From: CAVTBT01 sp963733065
Lineage (GTDB): Bacteria > Actinomycetota > Thermoleophilia > Gaiellales > Gaiellaceae
Direction of reading: 5' to 3'
Assembly: GCA_963733065.1 (NCBI GenBank)
Contig: CAVTBT010000001.1
Span: 310,001 to 374,000, forward strand
Length of the DNA: 64,000 bases
The number at the start of each line of letters is the position of its first letter. Position 1 is the first letter of the stretch. This document shows positions 45,901-55,744 of the stretch, piece by piece. A program made the position numbers and the translations under genes. The notes beneath the pieces were generated by a model. That model saw only the letters and a program-made list of their open reading frames with translations. It made no database searches and was not told the origin of the DNA.

Positions 45901-45906
45901 TACAGT
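45901..45906 (+). promoter_or_regulatory. -10 element of the lipoprotein gene at 45913
   Basis: TACAGT, 6 bases before ATG 45913. Confidence 0.5.
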
Positions 45907-45912
45907 GTGGCG

Positions 45913-46509
45913 ATGATCAGGCCTGCACTCCTGATCGGGGTCACGTTCGTTCTGTGCGCGTGCGGCGGCGCTGAGTCAGGCGCCGACGCGGCGACGCCGC
46001 GGCCGCTCTTCCCGCTCGAGGTCGGCACGACGTGGCAGCTCGTCGACGAGCGCACCGGCGCCGCGCCTCCGCCCGTCAGGGTCGTGCGGCCGGCCGAGTC
46101 CGCGGGGGTCGTCCTCCGCGGCTTTCCGGGCCTGCCGCCGACCCGGGTTCGCGAGAACGGCACGTCGATCGAGGCGTGGGATCCGGATCCCGGCCGCTGG
46201 GAGCCGTTCCTGCGGCTCGGCGCCGCAACCGGCACGAGCTACCGCGTCGATCTCTCGCAAAGCCTGCTCTGGCGGAACGTGCTGGTGACCGTCGCCGCGC
46301 GGGACGCGACGGCGTCGGATGCCGACGGGGAGACGGTGCGGAACGCCGTGCGCCTGACGCTTCGCCCCAAGGGGAAGGGCATGGCGGACGCGGGGCTCGA
46401 GGAGCTCGTCTTCGCCCCGGGCGTCGGGCTCACACGCGTCGTGGAGACGACGATCGCAGGCCCGCGCGTGACCGTGCTCGGCCGCCCGGGCGGCGCTCCG
46501 ACGCGCTGA
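45913..46509 (+). CDS. Putative secreted lipoprotein
   Basis: 198 residues. Signal peptide IRPALLIGVTFVLCACGG with a Cys-containing lipobox (LCAC, modified Cys near residue 17). The mature domain begins FPLEVGTTWQLVDERTG, a pattern seen in secreted proteins of unknown function that report on a measured property of a polymer or surface, and is otherwise beta-rich. No family assigned. Start ATG 45913 is fixed by the promoter; the frame is open upstream. Confidence 0.72.
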   Translation: MIRPALLIGVTFVLCACGGAESGADAATPRPLFPLEVGTTWQLVDERTGAAPPPVRVVRPAESAGVVLRGFPGLPPTRVRENGTSIEAWDPDPGRWEPFLRLGAATGTSYRVDLSQSLLWRNVLVTVAARDATASDADGETVRNAVRLTLRPKGKGMADAGLEELVFAPGVGLTRVVETTIAGPRVTVLGRPGGAPTR

Positions 46510-46520
46510 AGCACGCGGCG

Positions 46521-46526
46521 TAGACT
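46521..46526 (+). promoter_or_regulatory. -10 element of the APC-Usp operon
   Basis: TAGACT, 6 bases before GTG 46533. Confidence 0.5.
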
Positions 46527-46532
46527 CCGCCG

Positions 46533-48431
46533 GTGCCCAGCCGCCGTCGCCGGAAGGTGGAGCTCGAGCGGGTGCTCGGCACGCCTGCACTCTTCGCCAC
46601 CGCGTACGGCAACGTCGGCTCGTCGATCTACTACGCGCTCGGCCTCACGGCCGTGTTCGCGCTCGGCCTGACCCCGCTCGTCTTCGTCGTCGCCGGCGTG
46701 ATCTTCGCGTGCACCGCCGCCACGTACGCGGAGGGCACCGTGCGGTATCCCGAGGCCGGCGGATCGGCCAGCTTCGCACGTCACGGGTTCAACGAGCTCG
46801 TCAGCTTCACGGCCGCGTGGGCGCAGATGCTCGTCTACGTCGTCACCGTCGCGACGTCCGCGTTCTTCGTGCCCCACTACCTCTCGATCTTCTGGGAGCC
46901 GTTGAACACGAACCCCTGGGACATCGTCGGCGGCATCGTCGTGATCGCCGTGCTCGTCAGCCTCAACGTCGTCGGCGTGCAGGAGGCCGCCAAGCTGAGC
47001 GTCTCGCTCGCGGTCGTGGACTTCGCGACGCAGGTGCTCCTCGTCATCGTCGGGTTCGCGCTCGTCTTCAGCCCCGAGATCCTGGTCGACAACATCCACT
47101 GGGGCGAGGCGCCGACCTGGTCGAATCTCGCGGTCGCCGTGCCGGTCGCGATGCTCGCCTACACGGGCGTCGAGACGGTCTCGAACCTCGCGGAGGAGGT
47201 CCGCGATCCCGTGCGCAGCGTCCCCAATGCCTACCGGCTCGTGGCGGGGGCGGTCTTCGCCATCTACTTCACGCTGCCGCTCGTAGCGCTGTCGGCACTG
47301 CCGGTGCGCGAGATCGATGGCGAGCTGACGACCCTGCTGGCGCTGCCGCCCGAAGAGGGCGGCTATGCCAACGATCCTATCCTGGGCGTGGTCGAGAACC
47401 TCGGCCTCGAAGGCGCCGTTTACGACGCCGCGCAGATCTACGTCGGCCTGCTCGCGGCCACCATCCTCATCGTCGCCACGAACGCCGGCGTGATCGGGGC
47501 GTCGCGCATCACGTATTCGATGGCGACCTACCGCCAGCTGCCCGAGATCTTCCGCCGCCTGCATCCACGGCTCAAGACGCCCTGGCTCTCGCTCGTCATC
47601 TTCGCCGGGATCGCGCCGATCCTCGTCATCCTGCCTGGGGACGTCGAGTTCGTCGGAACCCTCTACTCGTTCGGCGCCACGCTCTCGTTCACGGTCGCGC
47701 ACGCGTCGATCGTGCGGCTGCGCATGCTGCCGGACGACGACGCCGAGGTGGCGTTCCGCGCGCGGCCGAACGTTCAATGGCGTGGAGTGGACTGGCCGGT
47801 CTTCGCCGTGCTCGGCGGGCTCGCGACCGGTGTCTCGTTCCTCGTCATCCTCGTCCAGAACCCGCTGACGCGCTGGACGGGGCTGGGGTGGGTGGCCGCC
47901 GGCCTCGTCGGCTACTGGATCTACCGCAGGCGCGTGGTCGGCCGGCCGCTCACCGAGACGGTCCGCGCACCCGTCGCGTACGGGCCTGCGCTGGCGCTGG
48001 AGTACCGCAGGCTCCTCGTACCGGTCGTCCCCGGCGCGGCGTCCGCCGAGGCCGTGGACGTCGCATGCGGTCTCGCGGCGGAGCGTGGCGCGACCATCTC
48101 GGCCGTGACCGTGGTGGAGGTGCCGCTCGAGCTGCCGTTGTCGGCGGAGCTCGCCGAGGACGAGCGCATGGCGCACCGCGAGCTCGGCGAGGCGCGTGCG
48201 CTCGGCGAGTCGTACGGCGTGACGGTGCTCGAGCGGCTCGTCCGGGCACGAAGCGCCGGGCGTGCGATCGTCGAGGAGGCCGAGCGGCGCGGCAGCGAGA
48301 TCATCGTCATCGGGGCGCCGCGCAAGGGCCAGGGGCGCCGCGGCCGCGGCGTCTTCGGCTCGACCGTGGACTACGTCCTGCGCAACGCGCCGTGCCGCGT
48401 CATGGTGGCCGCGTCGAGGCAGGCGGCATGA
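46533..48431 (+). CDS. APC-family permease with C-terminal universal stress domain (1)
   Basis: 632 residues: about 12 membrane helices to residue 460 in the APC superfamily fold (helix 1 ATAYGNVGSSIYYALGL with the unwound GNVGSS; YAEGTVRYPEAGGSASFAR; LAYTGVETVSNLAEEVRDP), then a cytosolic Usp domain (VPVVPGAASAEAVDVA, IIVIGAPRKGQG, STVDYVLRNAPCRVMV) that could bind a nucleotide. Annotated relatives are amino acid permeases. Its neighbours are K+-uptake genes, so a KimA-like K+ symporter controlled through the Usp domain is a real alternative. Confidence 0.88.
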   Translation: MPSRRRRKVELERVLGTPALFATAYGNVGSSIYYALGLTAVFALGLTPLVFVVAGVIFACTAATYAEGTVRYPEAGGSASFARHGFNELVSFTAAWAQMLVYVVTVATSAFFVPHYLSIFWEPLNTNPWDIVGGIVVIAVLVSLNVVGVQEAAKLSVSLAVVDFATQVLLVIVGFALVFSPEILVDNIHWGEAPTWSNLAVAVPVAMLAYTGVETVSNLAEEVRDPVRSVPNAYRLVAGAVFAIYFTLPLVALSALPVREIDGELTTLLALPPEEGGYANDPILGVVENLGLEGAVYDAAQIYVGLLAATILIVATNAGVIGASRITYSMATYRQLPEIFRRLHPRLKTPWLSLVIFAGIAPILVILPGDVEFVGTLYSFGATLSFTVAHASIVRLRMLPDDDAEVAFRARPNVQWRGVDWPVFAVLGGLATGVSFLVILVQNPLTRWTGLGWVAAGLVGYWIYRRRVVGRPLTETVRAPVAYGPALALEYRRLLVPVVPGAASAEAVDVACGLAAERGATISAVTVVEVPLELPLSAELAEDERMAHRELGEARALGESYGVTVLERLVRARSAGRAIVEEAERRGSEIIVIGAPRKGQGRRGRGVFGSTVDYVLRNAPCRVMVAASRQAA

Positions 48432-48607
48432 GCCGCGCCTACCGCTGGGTCGTTGTCGTGCTTGCGGTGACGTTCGTCGCGATCGGGATCGCGCTGCTGG
48501 CGGTGACCGCGGCCGCGGGAGGCGGCGTGACCGGCTTCGTGCTCGGCGGGCTGTTCCTCGCGCTCGGCGTGGCGCGGCTGACCCTGCAGCTCAGGGCGGG
48601 GCGCTGA
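48428..48607 (+). CDS. Small two-helix membrane protein
   Basis: 59 residues with two hydrophobic segments (WVVVVLAVTFVAIGIALLAV and VTGFVLGGLFLALGVARLTL) and a short basic end. It overlaps both flanking APC-Usp genes (4 bases and 1 base), so it is tied to their expression and could be a small accessory subunit. No homologous family recognised. Confidence 0.7.
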   Translation: MSRAYRWVVVVLAVTFVAIGIALLAVTAAAGGGVTGFVLGGLFLALGVARLTLQLRAGR

Positions 48608-50487
48608 TGGCCCGGAAGCTCCGCGGCTTCGAGCGCATCCTCGACGCCCCCGTGCTGTTCGCCGTGGCCTACGGCGAGCTCGCCGCCTCGATCTACTTCG
48701 CTCTCGGCATCGTGGCGGCGTACGCGCTCGGGCTCACGCCCGCCGTGCTGCTCCTCACCGGGCTGCTGTTCCTCGTCGTTTCACTCTCCTACGCCGAGGG
48801 CACGGCCGCGATCCCCGAGGCCGGGGGCGCCACGACGCTGGTGCGGCGCGCCTTCAACGACGTCTTCGGCTTTGCCGTCGGCTGGGCACTCTTTCTCGAC
48901 TACCTGATCGTGATCGCCCTCTCGGTGATCTTCCTGCCGCACTACCTCGGCGGCGCGCTCGGCATCGAGGGCATCGGCGACGAGCCGTGGGACGTCGTTA
49001 TCGGCGTCGTCGTGGTGCTCGGCGTGGCGGGGGTGCGGCTCGTGCGACGCTCGCGCTTGCACTCCGGCGCCATCGCAATCGCCGGCCTCGACCTCGGCGC
49101 GCAGCTGCTGCTCGTCGTGCTCGGCTTCGCGCTGCTCGTGTCGCCGGAGGCGCTGACGAGCGGCGTCGAGCTCGGCGAGTCGCCGGAGTGGGCCGACCTC
49201 GCGTTCGCGCTGCCGCTGGCGATGCTCGCCTACACCGGTCTGGAGACGATTTCGAACCTGGCGGCCGAGACCCGCGCGCCGGGACGAGCCCTGCCGCGCA
49301 GCCTCTTCTCCGCGATCGGTCTCGTCGTCGTGCTGACGGCGCTCGTGGCGGTCGTCGGCCTCTCGGCGTTCCCGGTCGAGGACGGCGAGACCGCACTCGG
49401 CGACGAGTGGCTGCGCGCGCCGATCCTCGGCATCGTCGCCGCGCTGGACGACCCGCTGCCGGCGCTCGTGGCGGACGGGCTGCGGATCGTCATCGGCCTC
49501 ACGGGCGCGCTCGTGCTGCTGGCCGCCGCGACCACCTCGATGTCCGGGTGCACGAGGCTCGCGTACGCGCTGGCGAAGTACGGCCAGCTGCCCCGGGCGC
49601 TCGGGCGCCTCAATCGCAGGACGCTCGTCTCGCCCGCGGCGATCGTGGCGACGGCGGTCGTGGCGTCGGGTCTCGTGATCCTGACGGGGGCGATCGACGA
49701 GGACGTCGCGTTCCTCGCCAGCCTGTACAGCTTCGGCGTCCTGCTGACGTTCACGGCGGCGCAGATCGCGGTGATCAAGCTGCGGGCGTCCGAGCCCGAC
49801 CTGCCGCGGCCGTTCCGCGTCCCGTTCGACGTCACGATCCGCGGCGTCCGCGTGCCGCTGCCGGCGCTCATCGGGGCGCCGCTCACGGCCGCCGTGCTCG
49901 TCGTCGCGCTGCTCACGCACCCGGGCGCCCGGTACGCCGGGCCCGCGTGGCTGGTCGTGGGGTTCGCCGTCTACCTGCTGACGCGCCTCCGGGCCGAGAT
50001 CGGGCTGCTGGAGGACATCGAGCCGGTGGCGGCGCCGCCGGGAGCCGAGTTCAGGAGCCTGCTCGTGCCGATGAAGCTCGGCGACATCGGCGAGGAGATG
50101 GCCGCCACCGCCGTGGCGCTCGCCAAGGAGCGCGACGCGGCCGTCGAAGCGCTCTTCGTCATCCGCGTGCCGCTGGCGCTGCCGCTCGACGCGGAGCTCC
50201 TCGATGCGGAGGAGCACGCCGCAGCCTCGCTCGCGGAGGCGCGGCTGCTCGGCGAGGAGCACGGCGTCGAGGTGCGCACCGAGGTGGTCAAGGCGCGGTC
50301 GATCGGCCACGCCATCGTCGAGGAGGCGCGCTCGCGGGACGTCGACCTGATCGTCCTCGGCTCGTCGCCGCGCTGGCGGCGCCAGAGCCTGTTCTTCTCG
50401 CCCACGGTGGACTACGTCCTGCGGAACGCGCCCTGTGAGGTGCTCGTCGTCGCATTCCCGCAGGGAGTCCTCGAGGACGTAAGCTGA
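48607..50487 (+). CDS. APC-family permease with C-terminal universal stress domain (2)
   Basis: 626 residues, paralogous to the gene at 46533 and of identical design: AVAYGELAASIYFALGI in helix 1, SYAEGTAAIPEAGGATTLVRR, LAYTGLETISNLAAETRAP, and a C-terminal Usp domain (LLVPMKLGDIGEEMA, DLIVLGSSPRWRR, SPTVDYVLRNAPCEVLVV). The helix 1 element differs between the two (GNVGSS versus GELAAS), so their substrates may differ. Directly followed, 4 bases later, by a TrkA-type gene. Confidence 0.88.
   Translation: MARKLRGFERILDAPVLFAVAYGELAASIYFALGIVAAYALGLTPAVLLLTGLLFLVVSLSYAEGTAAIPEAGGATTLVRRAFNDVFGFAVGWALFLDYLIVIALSVIFLPHYLGGALGIEGIGDEPWDVVIGVVVVLGVAGVRLVRRSRLHSGAIAIAGLDLGAQLLLVVLGFALLVSPEALTSGVELGESPEWADLAFALPLAMLAYTGLETISNLAAETRAPGRALPRSLFSAIGLVVVLTALVAVVGLSAFPVEDGETALGDEWLRAPILGIVAALDDPLPALVADGLRIVIGLTGALVLLAAATTSMSGCTRLAYALAKYGQLPRALGRLNRRTLVSPAAIVATAVVASGLVILTGAIDEDVAFLASLYSFGVLLTFTAAQIAVIKLRASEPDLPRPFRVPFDVTIRGVRVPLPALIGAPLTAAVLVVALLTHPGARYAGPAWLVVGFAVYLLTRLRAEIGLLEDIEPVAAPPGAEFRSLLVPMKLGDIGEEMAATAVALAKERDAAVEALFVIRVPLALPLDAELLDAEEHAAASLAEARLLGEEHGVEVRTEVVKARSIGHAIVEEARSRDVDLIVLGSSPRWRRQSLFFSPTVDYVLRNAPCEVLVVAFPQGVLEDVS
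50480..50485 (+). promoter_or_regulatory. -10 element before the first TrkA-type gene
   Basis: TAAGCT, 6 bases before GTG 50492; it lies across the preceding stop codon. Confidence 0.45.
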
Positions 50488-50491
50488 CTTC

Positions 50492-50926
50492 GTGAAGGCA
50501 GTCGTGATCGGCTGCGGGCGGGTCGGATCGGCGGTCGCGCTGCAGCTCCACCGCGAGGGGTGGGACGTGAGCGTGATCGACGAGCGCGAGGAGGCGTTGA
50601 CGCGGCTCGGCACCGACTGGGGCGGCGGGTTCGTCGTCGGCCACGGCATGGACACCGCCGTGCTCCATCGCGCCGGGATCGAGGACGCCGACGCCGCGGT
50701 CGTCGCGACCGACGGCGACAACACGAACATCGTCATCGGCCAGGTCGCGCAGACCCGCTACGGCATCGGCTGCGTGGTGGTGCGCGTGCTCGACCCGGCG
50801 CGCGCGGACTTCTTCGCCAAGCGCGGCCTGCAGACGGTCTGCCCGACGCAGACGGCGATCTCCGTGCTCACCGACATCGTCCGCGCCTGCGACGTGCGGC
50901 CGCTCGAGCCGACGGGGCACTCCTAG
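50492..50926 (+). CDS. TrkA-N (RCK) domain protein, short
   Basis: 144 residues: one RCK/TrkA-N Rossmann domain (VVIGCGRVGSAVALQL with the NAD motif GxGxxG) and the DATDGDNTNIVIGQVA-like stretch. It ends after the Rossmann domain, so it lacks the TrkA-C ligand-binding domain seen in most regulators. It probably partners the next protein, which has both domains, as a regulator of K+ transport. GTG start. Confidence 0.9.
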   Translation: MKAVVIGCGRVGSAVALQLHREGWDVSVIDEREEALTRLGTDWGGGFVVGHGMDTAVLHRAGIEDADAAVVATDGDNTNIVIGQVAQTRYGIGCVVVRVLDPARADFFAKRGLQTVCPTQTAISVLTDIVRACDVRPLEPTGHS

Positions 50927-50928
50927 TC

Positions 50929-51610
50929 GTGTACGTCGTCGTCGCCGGCGGCGGCAAGGTGGGCGCCAATCTCGCGCGCTCGCTGCTGAACATGAACCAC
51001 GAGGTGACGCTCGTGGAGCAGTCGCGGCCGCGCTTCGAGCTGCTCGAGGAGGAGTTCGGCCACCAGGTGCTGATCGGCGACGCCACCGAGATCCACACGC
51101 TCGAGCGCGCCGGGATCGCACGTCCGCCGGACCTCCTGCTCGCGGTGACCGGGGACGACGAGGACAACATCGTCATCTGCCAGATCGCCCGCGAGGGCTA
51201 CGACGTCGAGAAGGTCGTGGCGCGGGTCAACGATCCGCGGAACCAGGTGCACTTCGACCTGCTCGGCATCACGCAGACCGTCTGCGCCGTCTCGAACATC
51301 CTCGGCCTCGTCGAGCACGAGGTGCCGGAGCACGGGCTCGTGCGCATGCTCGAGTTGCGGCGGGAGAACCTCGAGATCGTCGAGGTGCAGATCGACCGTG
51401 ACTCGCCCGTGGCCGGCAAGCGGGTCGCGGGGCTGGCGCTGCCCGAGGGCTCGCGCCTGATCTCGGTCATGCGCAACGACCAGGCCGAGATCGCGGTCGG
51501 GCTCGACGGTGCTGCGGCCGGGCGACCAGGTGCTCGCGATCCTCCAGCCGGGCAAGGAGGACGAGCTGCGGCGGGCGCTGCTCTCCAAGAAGGAGTCCGC
51601 GACCCGCTAG
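50929..51610 (+). CDS. trkA: TrkA-type K+ transport regulator, interrupted near its 3' end
   Basis: About 226 residues with TrkA-N (VVVAGGGKVGANLARSL; DEDNIVICQIA) and TrkA-C (VEVQIDRDSPVAGKRVAGLALPEGSRLISVMR). At about 51508 an extra G moves the frame; the sequence then continues normally with VLRPGDQVLAI and stops at 51610. Without correction the frame runs on for more than 1.2 kb as antisense to trkH. Start GTG 50929. Regulates TrkH gating by NAD(H) or adenine nucleotides, by family. Its stop overlaps the convergent trkH by 4 bases. Confidence 0.85.
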
Positions 51611-53143
51611 TTGCGCCAGTAGTTGCGGGTGAAGAGCACGATCACCGGGATCAGCTCGAGCCGGCCGAGGAACATCAGCGCCGTCATCACCGCGATCGAG
51701 AAGTCGCTGAACGGCTCGAAGCTCCCGATCGGGCCGGCGAAGCCCAGGCCCGGGCCGACGTTGCCGAGCGTCGACGCCGACGCGGCGAGCGCGTCGATCG
51801 TGGACAGCGGCAGGTCGGTGCGCGCGGCGTCGATCGCGAGCAGCGCGGTGCCGATGATGAAGATCCCGATGTAGAGCAGGATGAAGCTCGACGCCGCCCG
51901 GAGCGCGCGCTCGTCGACGACCGAGTTGTTCAGGCGCACCGGGACGACGAGCTCGGGATGCACGGTCTGAGCGAGCTCGCGGCGCAGGATCTTGCCGAGC
52001 AGCAGGTGACGCACGATCTTCACGGAGCCCGACGTCGAGCCGGCGGAGGCGCCGGCGAACATGAGGGCGACGAGCGTCATGAGCGCGAGCGTCGGCCACA
52101 GGGCGTAGTCGACGGTGGCGAACCCGGTCGTCGTCATCACCGACGCCGCCTGGAAGATGCCGTGGCGGATCGCGGTCTCCCCCGTCGCGACGCCCTCCGT
52201 CCAGATCTCGGTGACGATGACGATCGCCGCCAGCGCCAGGACGGCGACGTACAGTCGGAACTCCTCGTCCCGGGGGAGCGCGTTCGGCTCGCGACGCAGG
52301 AACGCGCGGTAGAGCAGTGCGTAGTTCACCCCCGCGACGATCATCGCGACCGCGATCACCCACTGTGTGATGGGAGCGAACCCGATCAGCGAGGTGTTGT
52401 CCGGCGAGAAGCCGCCCGTCGGCAGGGTGGAGAAGGCGTGCGCGACCGCGTTGAAGAACGTCATGCGGTCGTCGAGGCCCGACCAGCCGATCGCAGCCAG
52501 GACGAGAATCAGGACCGCCGTCATCCCGAGGTACAGCAGCCAGAGCCGGCGGGCCGTGTCCTGGATGCGGCTGGCGAGCGGCTCGAGCTCGGGGCCGGGC
52601 ATCTCGTGCTCGAGCAGCTGGCGTCCGCCGACGCGCAGCCTTGGCAGCACTGCCAGCGCGAGGACGATGATCCCCATCCCGCCGAGCCACTGGGTGAACT
52701 GGCGCCAGAAGAGCAGCGTCCGCGGCAGGGCGTCGATGTCCGTCAGCACGGTCGCGCCGGTCGTGGTGAAGCCGGACATCGCCTCGAAGAAGGCGTCGAA
52801 CGGTCGGTCGATCTGCGCGTTTCCGGACAGCACGTACGGCAGCGCGCCGAACACGGCTGCGACGAGCCAGGTCAGCGCCACGGCGAGGAAGCCCTCCTTG
52901 CGCGCCCATGACACCGTGCCCGGCCGTCCACCGTTCCATCAACCAGCCGCCGCCGGACACGGCCACGCCCGCGACCACGAAGGGCCACGCCGCGTCGCGG
53001 TAGTAGAGCGCGACCACGACGGGAGCAGCGGCGGCCAGACCGAGGTATTTGCTCAGCGTCCCGACGAGGCTGCACGTCGCGCGAACGTCCACGCTCAACG
53101 CGCCCCCGCGGCGCGCGGACGCGCGCGGCCGGCGGGCGCTCAC
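51607..53143 (-). CDS. trkH: Trk K+ uptake channel subunit TrkH, with one apparent frameshift
   Basis: K+-translocating subunit of the Trk/Ktr superfamily; four pore repeats. Pore and filter segments are visible (EAMSGFTTTGATVLTDI; AFSTLPTGGFSPDN; ASVMTTTGFATVDY; STLGNVGPGLGF). The N-terminal about 75 residues lie in another frame: start GTG 53143 overlaps the trkA stop, LSKYLGLAAAAPVVVAL is helix 1, and a one-base insertion near 52915-52930 separates it from WARKEGFLAVALTWL. Joined, the protein has about 510 residues, a normal TrkH length. Confidence 0.88.
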
Positions 53144-54465
53144 AGCGCCCGCTCGACGTCCGGCACGCGCTGGGCCTCGGTGAACACGATGACCCGGTCT
53201 CCCGCCTCGAGGACGTCGTCGCCACGGGGGAAGATCGCCTCGCCGTCCCGCACGACGGCGCCGATCAGTGCGCCGCGGATCGGCATGTCGCGGAAGCGCT
53301 TGCCGATGTACTCGCTGCTCGGCCGCGTCACGATGTCCAGCACCTCGTAGCGGGTGCCCTCGAACATCGCGACCTGCTGGGTGCGAGGGTCGTGCGCGAA
53401 GCGGACGATCTCCTCGGCGGTCACGGCGCGTGGGTTCACGGTCACGTCGATGCCGGCCGCCTCGAAGACCGGCACCGACGCGGCGTCGTTCACGATCGCG
53501 ATCGTGAAGCCGACGCCGTGCACCTTGGCGAGCGTGGCCGCGAAGTGGTTCCGCTCGTCGCCCTTCATGGCGAAGACGGCCGCCTGCGCCGACCCCACGC
53601 GCTCGCGTAGGAGGAAGTCGGCGTCGAGACCGGTCGCGTGGTAGACGTTCACGCCCGGCAGGTGCTCGGCGACGAGGCGAGCGCGGTCGCGGTCGGCCTC
53701 GACCAGTCGCACGCCCATGCCCTGCTCGAGGAGAAGCTTGGCGACGGCGGTGCCGACCCGGCCGGCGCCGAAGACGACGACGTCCTGGACGCGCACCCGG
53801 CCCGAGCGCATGAGCATGCTCCACATCTGCGCCGACTTGGGCGAGCCGATCACGACGACGCGGTCGCCGGTGCGGATCACTGCGTCGCTTCGCGGCAGGA
53901 TCGTCTCGTCGCCGCGGATGATGCTCGCCACCTTCGAGTCGGGAGGAATCGACGCGTCCCTCAGGGGCAGACCGACCACGGTCGGAGAAGCGTCGTCCTC
54001 GACGTCGAACTCCACGATCTGCACCTGGCCGTCCGCGAAGACGTCCGTCTGGCGCGCGGCGGGCACTCCGATCGTGCGCGAGATGACGTGCGCGGTCTCG
54101 AGCTCGGAGGAGACGATGAAGTCGACGTCGAGCTGACCCTCGCGCCAGAGCTCGAGGTACTCGACGTTCGTGGCGCGCATCACGGTCGTCGTCTTCGGCG
54201 CCACGCGCTTCGAGAACGTCGCGGCGACGAGGTTCGTCTCGTCGCGCGAGGTGCACGCGATGAGGAGGTCGGAGCCCTTCACGCCCACTTCCTCGAGCGT
54301 GCGCCGGCTGGCGCCGTTGGCCTCGCGCGTGACGATGTCGTAGCGGTACGACAGCGTGTCCAGCCGCGCGCGGTCGAGGTCGACGACCGTCAGCTCGTGG
54401 TCGTCGTGGAGTGCCTCGACGATCGTCGAGCCGACCTGTCCCGCACCGATGACGACGATGCGCAT
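53140..54465 (-). CDS. trkA: Trk system K+ uptake regulator TrkA (two RCK repeats)
   Basis: 441 residues with the full TrkA layout: N-domain 1 (IGAGQVGSTIVEAL), C-domain 1, N-domain 2 (VFGAGRVGTAVAKLL near residue 230) and C-domain 2 (RFRDMPIRGALIGAVVRDG). Each Rossmann domain keeps the acidic residue ending strand 2 (VVDLD; LVEAD). First gene of the minus-strand pair with trkH, which it overlaps by 4 bases. Together with the two plus-strand RCK proteins there are three regulators for one TrkH. Confidence 0.95.
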   Translation of the reverse strand: MRIVVIGAGQVGSTIVEALHDDHELTVVDLDRARLDTLSYRYDIVTREANGASRRTLEEVGVKGSDLLIACTSRDETNLVAATFSKRVAPKTTTVMRATNVEYLELWREGQLDVDFIVSSELETAHVISRTIGVPAARQTDVFADGQVQIVEFDVEDDASPTVVGLPLRDASIPPDSKVASIIRGDETILPRSDAVIRTGDRVVVIGSPKSAQMWSMLMRSGRVRVQDVVVFGAGRVGTAVAKLLLEQGMGVRLVEADRDRARLVAEHLPGVNVYHATGLDADFLLRERVGSAQAAVFAMKGDERNHFAATLAKVHGVGFTIAIVNDAASVPVFEAAGIDVTVNPRAVTAEEIVRFAHDPRTQQVAMFEGTRYEVLDIVTRPSSEYIGKRFRDMPIRGALIGAVVRDGEAIFPRGDDVLEAGDRVIVFTEAQRVPDVERAL

Positions 54466-54560
54466 CGCGGCGCGTAAGGGTACTCCGTCCCCGGGTCAGC
54501 GTTCGGCGGTCGCGGCCTCCGGGTCGGGGCGGCTTCCGGCAGAAGGGCTCTTTCTTCGAC

Positions 54561-54566
54561 TACCTT
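54561..54566 (+). promoter_or_regulatory. -10 element of the sugar dehydrogenase gene
   Basis: TACCTT, 7 bases before GTG 54574. Confidence 0.4.
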
Positions 54567-54573
54567 GGCCACC

Positions 54574-55696
54574 GTGCGCGCGCTCGCCGTCATCGCGATC
54601 CTCGTCGCCGCTCTCGGCATCGGGGCCGCGGCCTACGCGACCTCCGGCGACAGCCCGAACGTCGCGTCCGCAGCAACCCGACGCCGGGAGCCGCGCGCAG
54701 GCACGACTCGTGACCGTGACGGGTGGGCTCGCCGAGCCGGTTGCGCTCGCGTCGGCGCCGCGCGAGGCGCGCCGGATGTACGTGGTCGAGCAGCGAGGGA
54801 CGATCAGGGTCATCGACCGCGGACGCCTGCGGCCGGGCTTCTTCCTCGATATCCGCAGGCTCGTGCAGGCGGGCGGGGAGCAGGGTCTGCTCGGGCTCGC
54901 CTTCCATCCGCAGTACGCGACGAACCGCCGCTTCTACGTGCACTACACGAACCGGAGCGGCAATACGCGGGTCTTCGAGTACCGCTCCAACGGGACTCGC
55001 GCGCTACCGGGGACTGCCCGACAGATCTTCGCACTCACCGATCCGTACTCGAACCACAACGGAGGCCATCTCGCCTTCGGGCCCGACGGGCTCCTGTACG
55101 TCGGTATGGGCGACGGCGGTGCGGGCGGCGATCCCGAGGACCGCGCTCAGGACATGAGCAGCCTCTTCGGCAAGCTCTTCACGATCGACGTCAACAGTCC
55201 CGGTGCACGGCCGCAGATCGTGGCTCTCGGGCTCCGCAATCCATGGCGCTACTCGTTCGACCGCGCGAACGGCGACCTCTACATCGCCGACGTCGGCCAG
55301 GGCGACATCGAGGAGGTCGACTACTCACCGCGGTCGAGCACGGGGCTTGTCAACTACGGCTGGGACATCTTCGAGGGCCGGGGGCGCTTCGAGGAGACGC
55401 CTCAGGGACCGGGCCGGCTGGTGGGGCCGATCGCGCAGTACTCCCACGACCTCGGGTGCTCGGTGACCGGGGGCGTCGTCTACCGAGGCACGGCCGTCCG
55501 CGGCTACGCCGGCCGCTACCTCTACGGCGACTACTGCTCGGGCATCGTCTGGAGCCTGAAGGTCGTCGGCGGCCGCGCGACGGGCAACCGGCGCGAGTCG
55601 TTCCGGGTCAACGGACTGACGTCGTTCGGCGAGGACACCGCGGGGGAGGTCTGGCTCTCCTCGCACAACGGAACGATCTATCGCCTGGGGCCGTAG
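54574..55696 (+). CDS. Secreted PQQ-dependent-type sugar dehydrogenase, with one apparent frameshift
   Basis: Beta-propeller of the soluble glucose/sorbosone dehydrogenase family. GGLAEPVALA, RRMYVVEQRGTIRV, GEQGLLGLAFHPQY, SNHNGGHLAFGPDGLLYVGMGDGG-type repeats and LRNPWRYSFDR are family signatures. The signal peptide (VRALAVIAILVAALGIGAAAYA) lies in a frame one base off; the join needs removal of one base between about 54660 and 54720. Corrected length is about 373 residues. PQQ dependence is family knowledge; homologues without PQQ exist. Periplasmic or secreted. Confidence 0.88.
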
Positions 55697-55707
55697 CCGG
55701 TCCGCCA

Positions 55708-55744
55708 AGAGTTCCTGAGCGCTTTCCGCGCAGCGGAAAGCGCT
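55708..55744 (+). terminator. Tagged intergenic hairpin after the sugar dehydrogenase gene
   Basis: Tag AGTTCCTGAGCGC, then a perfect 12-bp stem AGCGCTTTCCGC / GCGGAAAGCGCT around GCA. It lies between convergent stops, the minus-strand stop being at its edge. Confidence 0.6.

Noticed and set aside
51467..54256. A 929-residue minus-strand frame covering trkH and trkA
   Set aside because: Only about 75 residues of it (near 52915-53143) are real, the N-terminus of TrkH; the rest shadows TrkA or TrkH in another frame.
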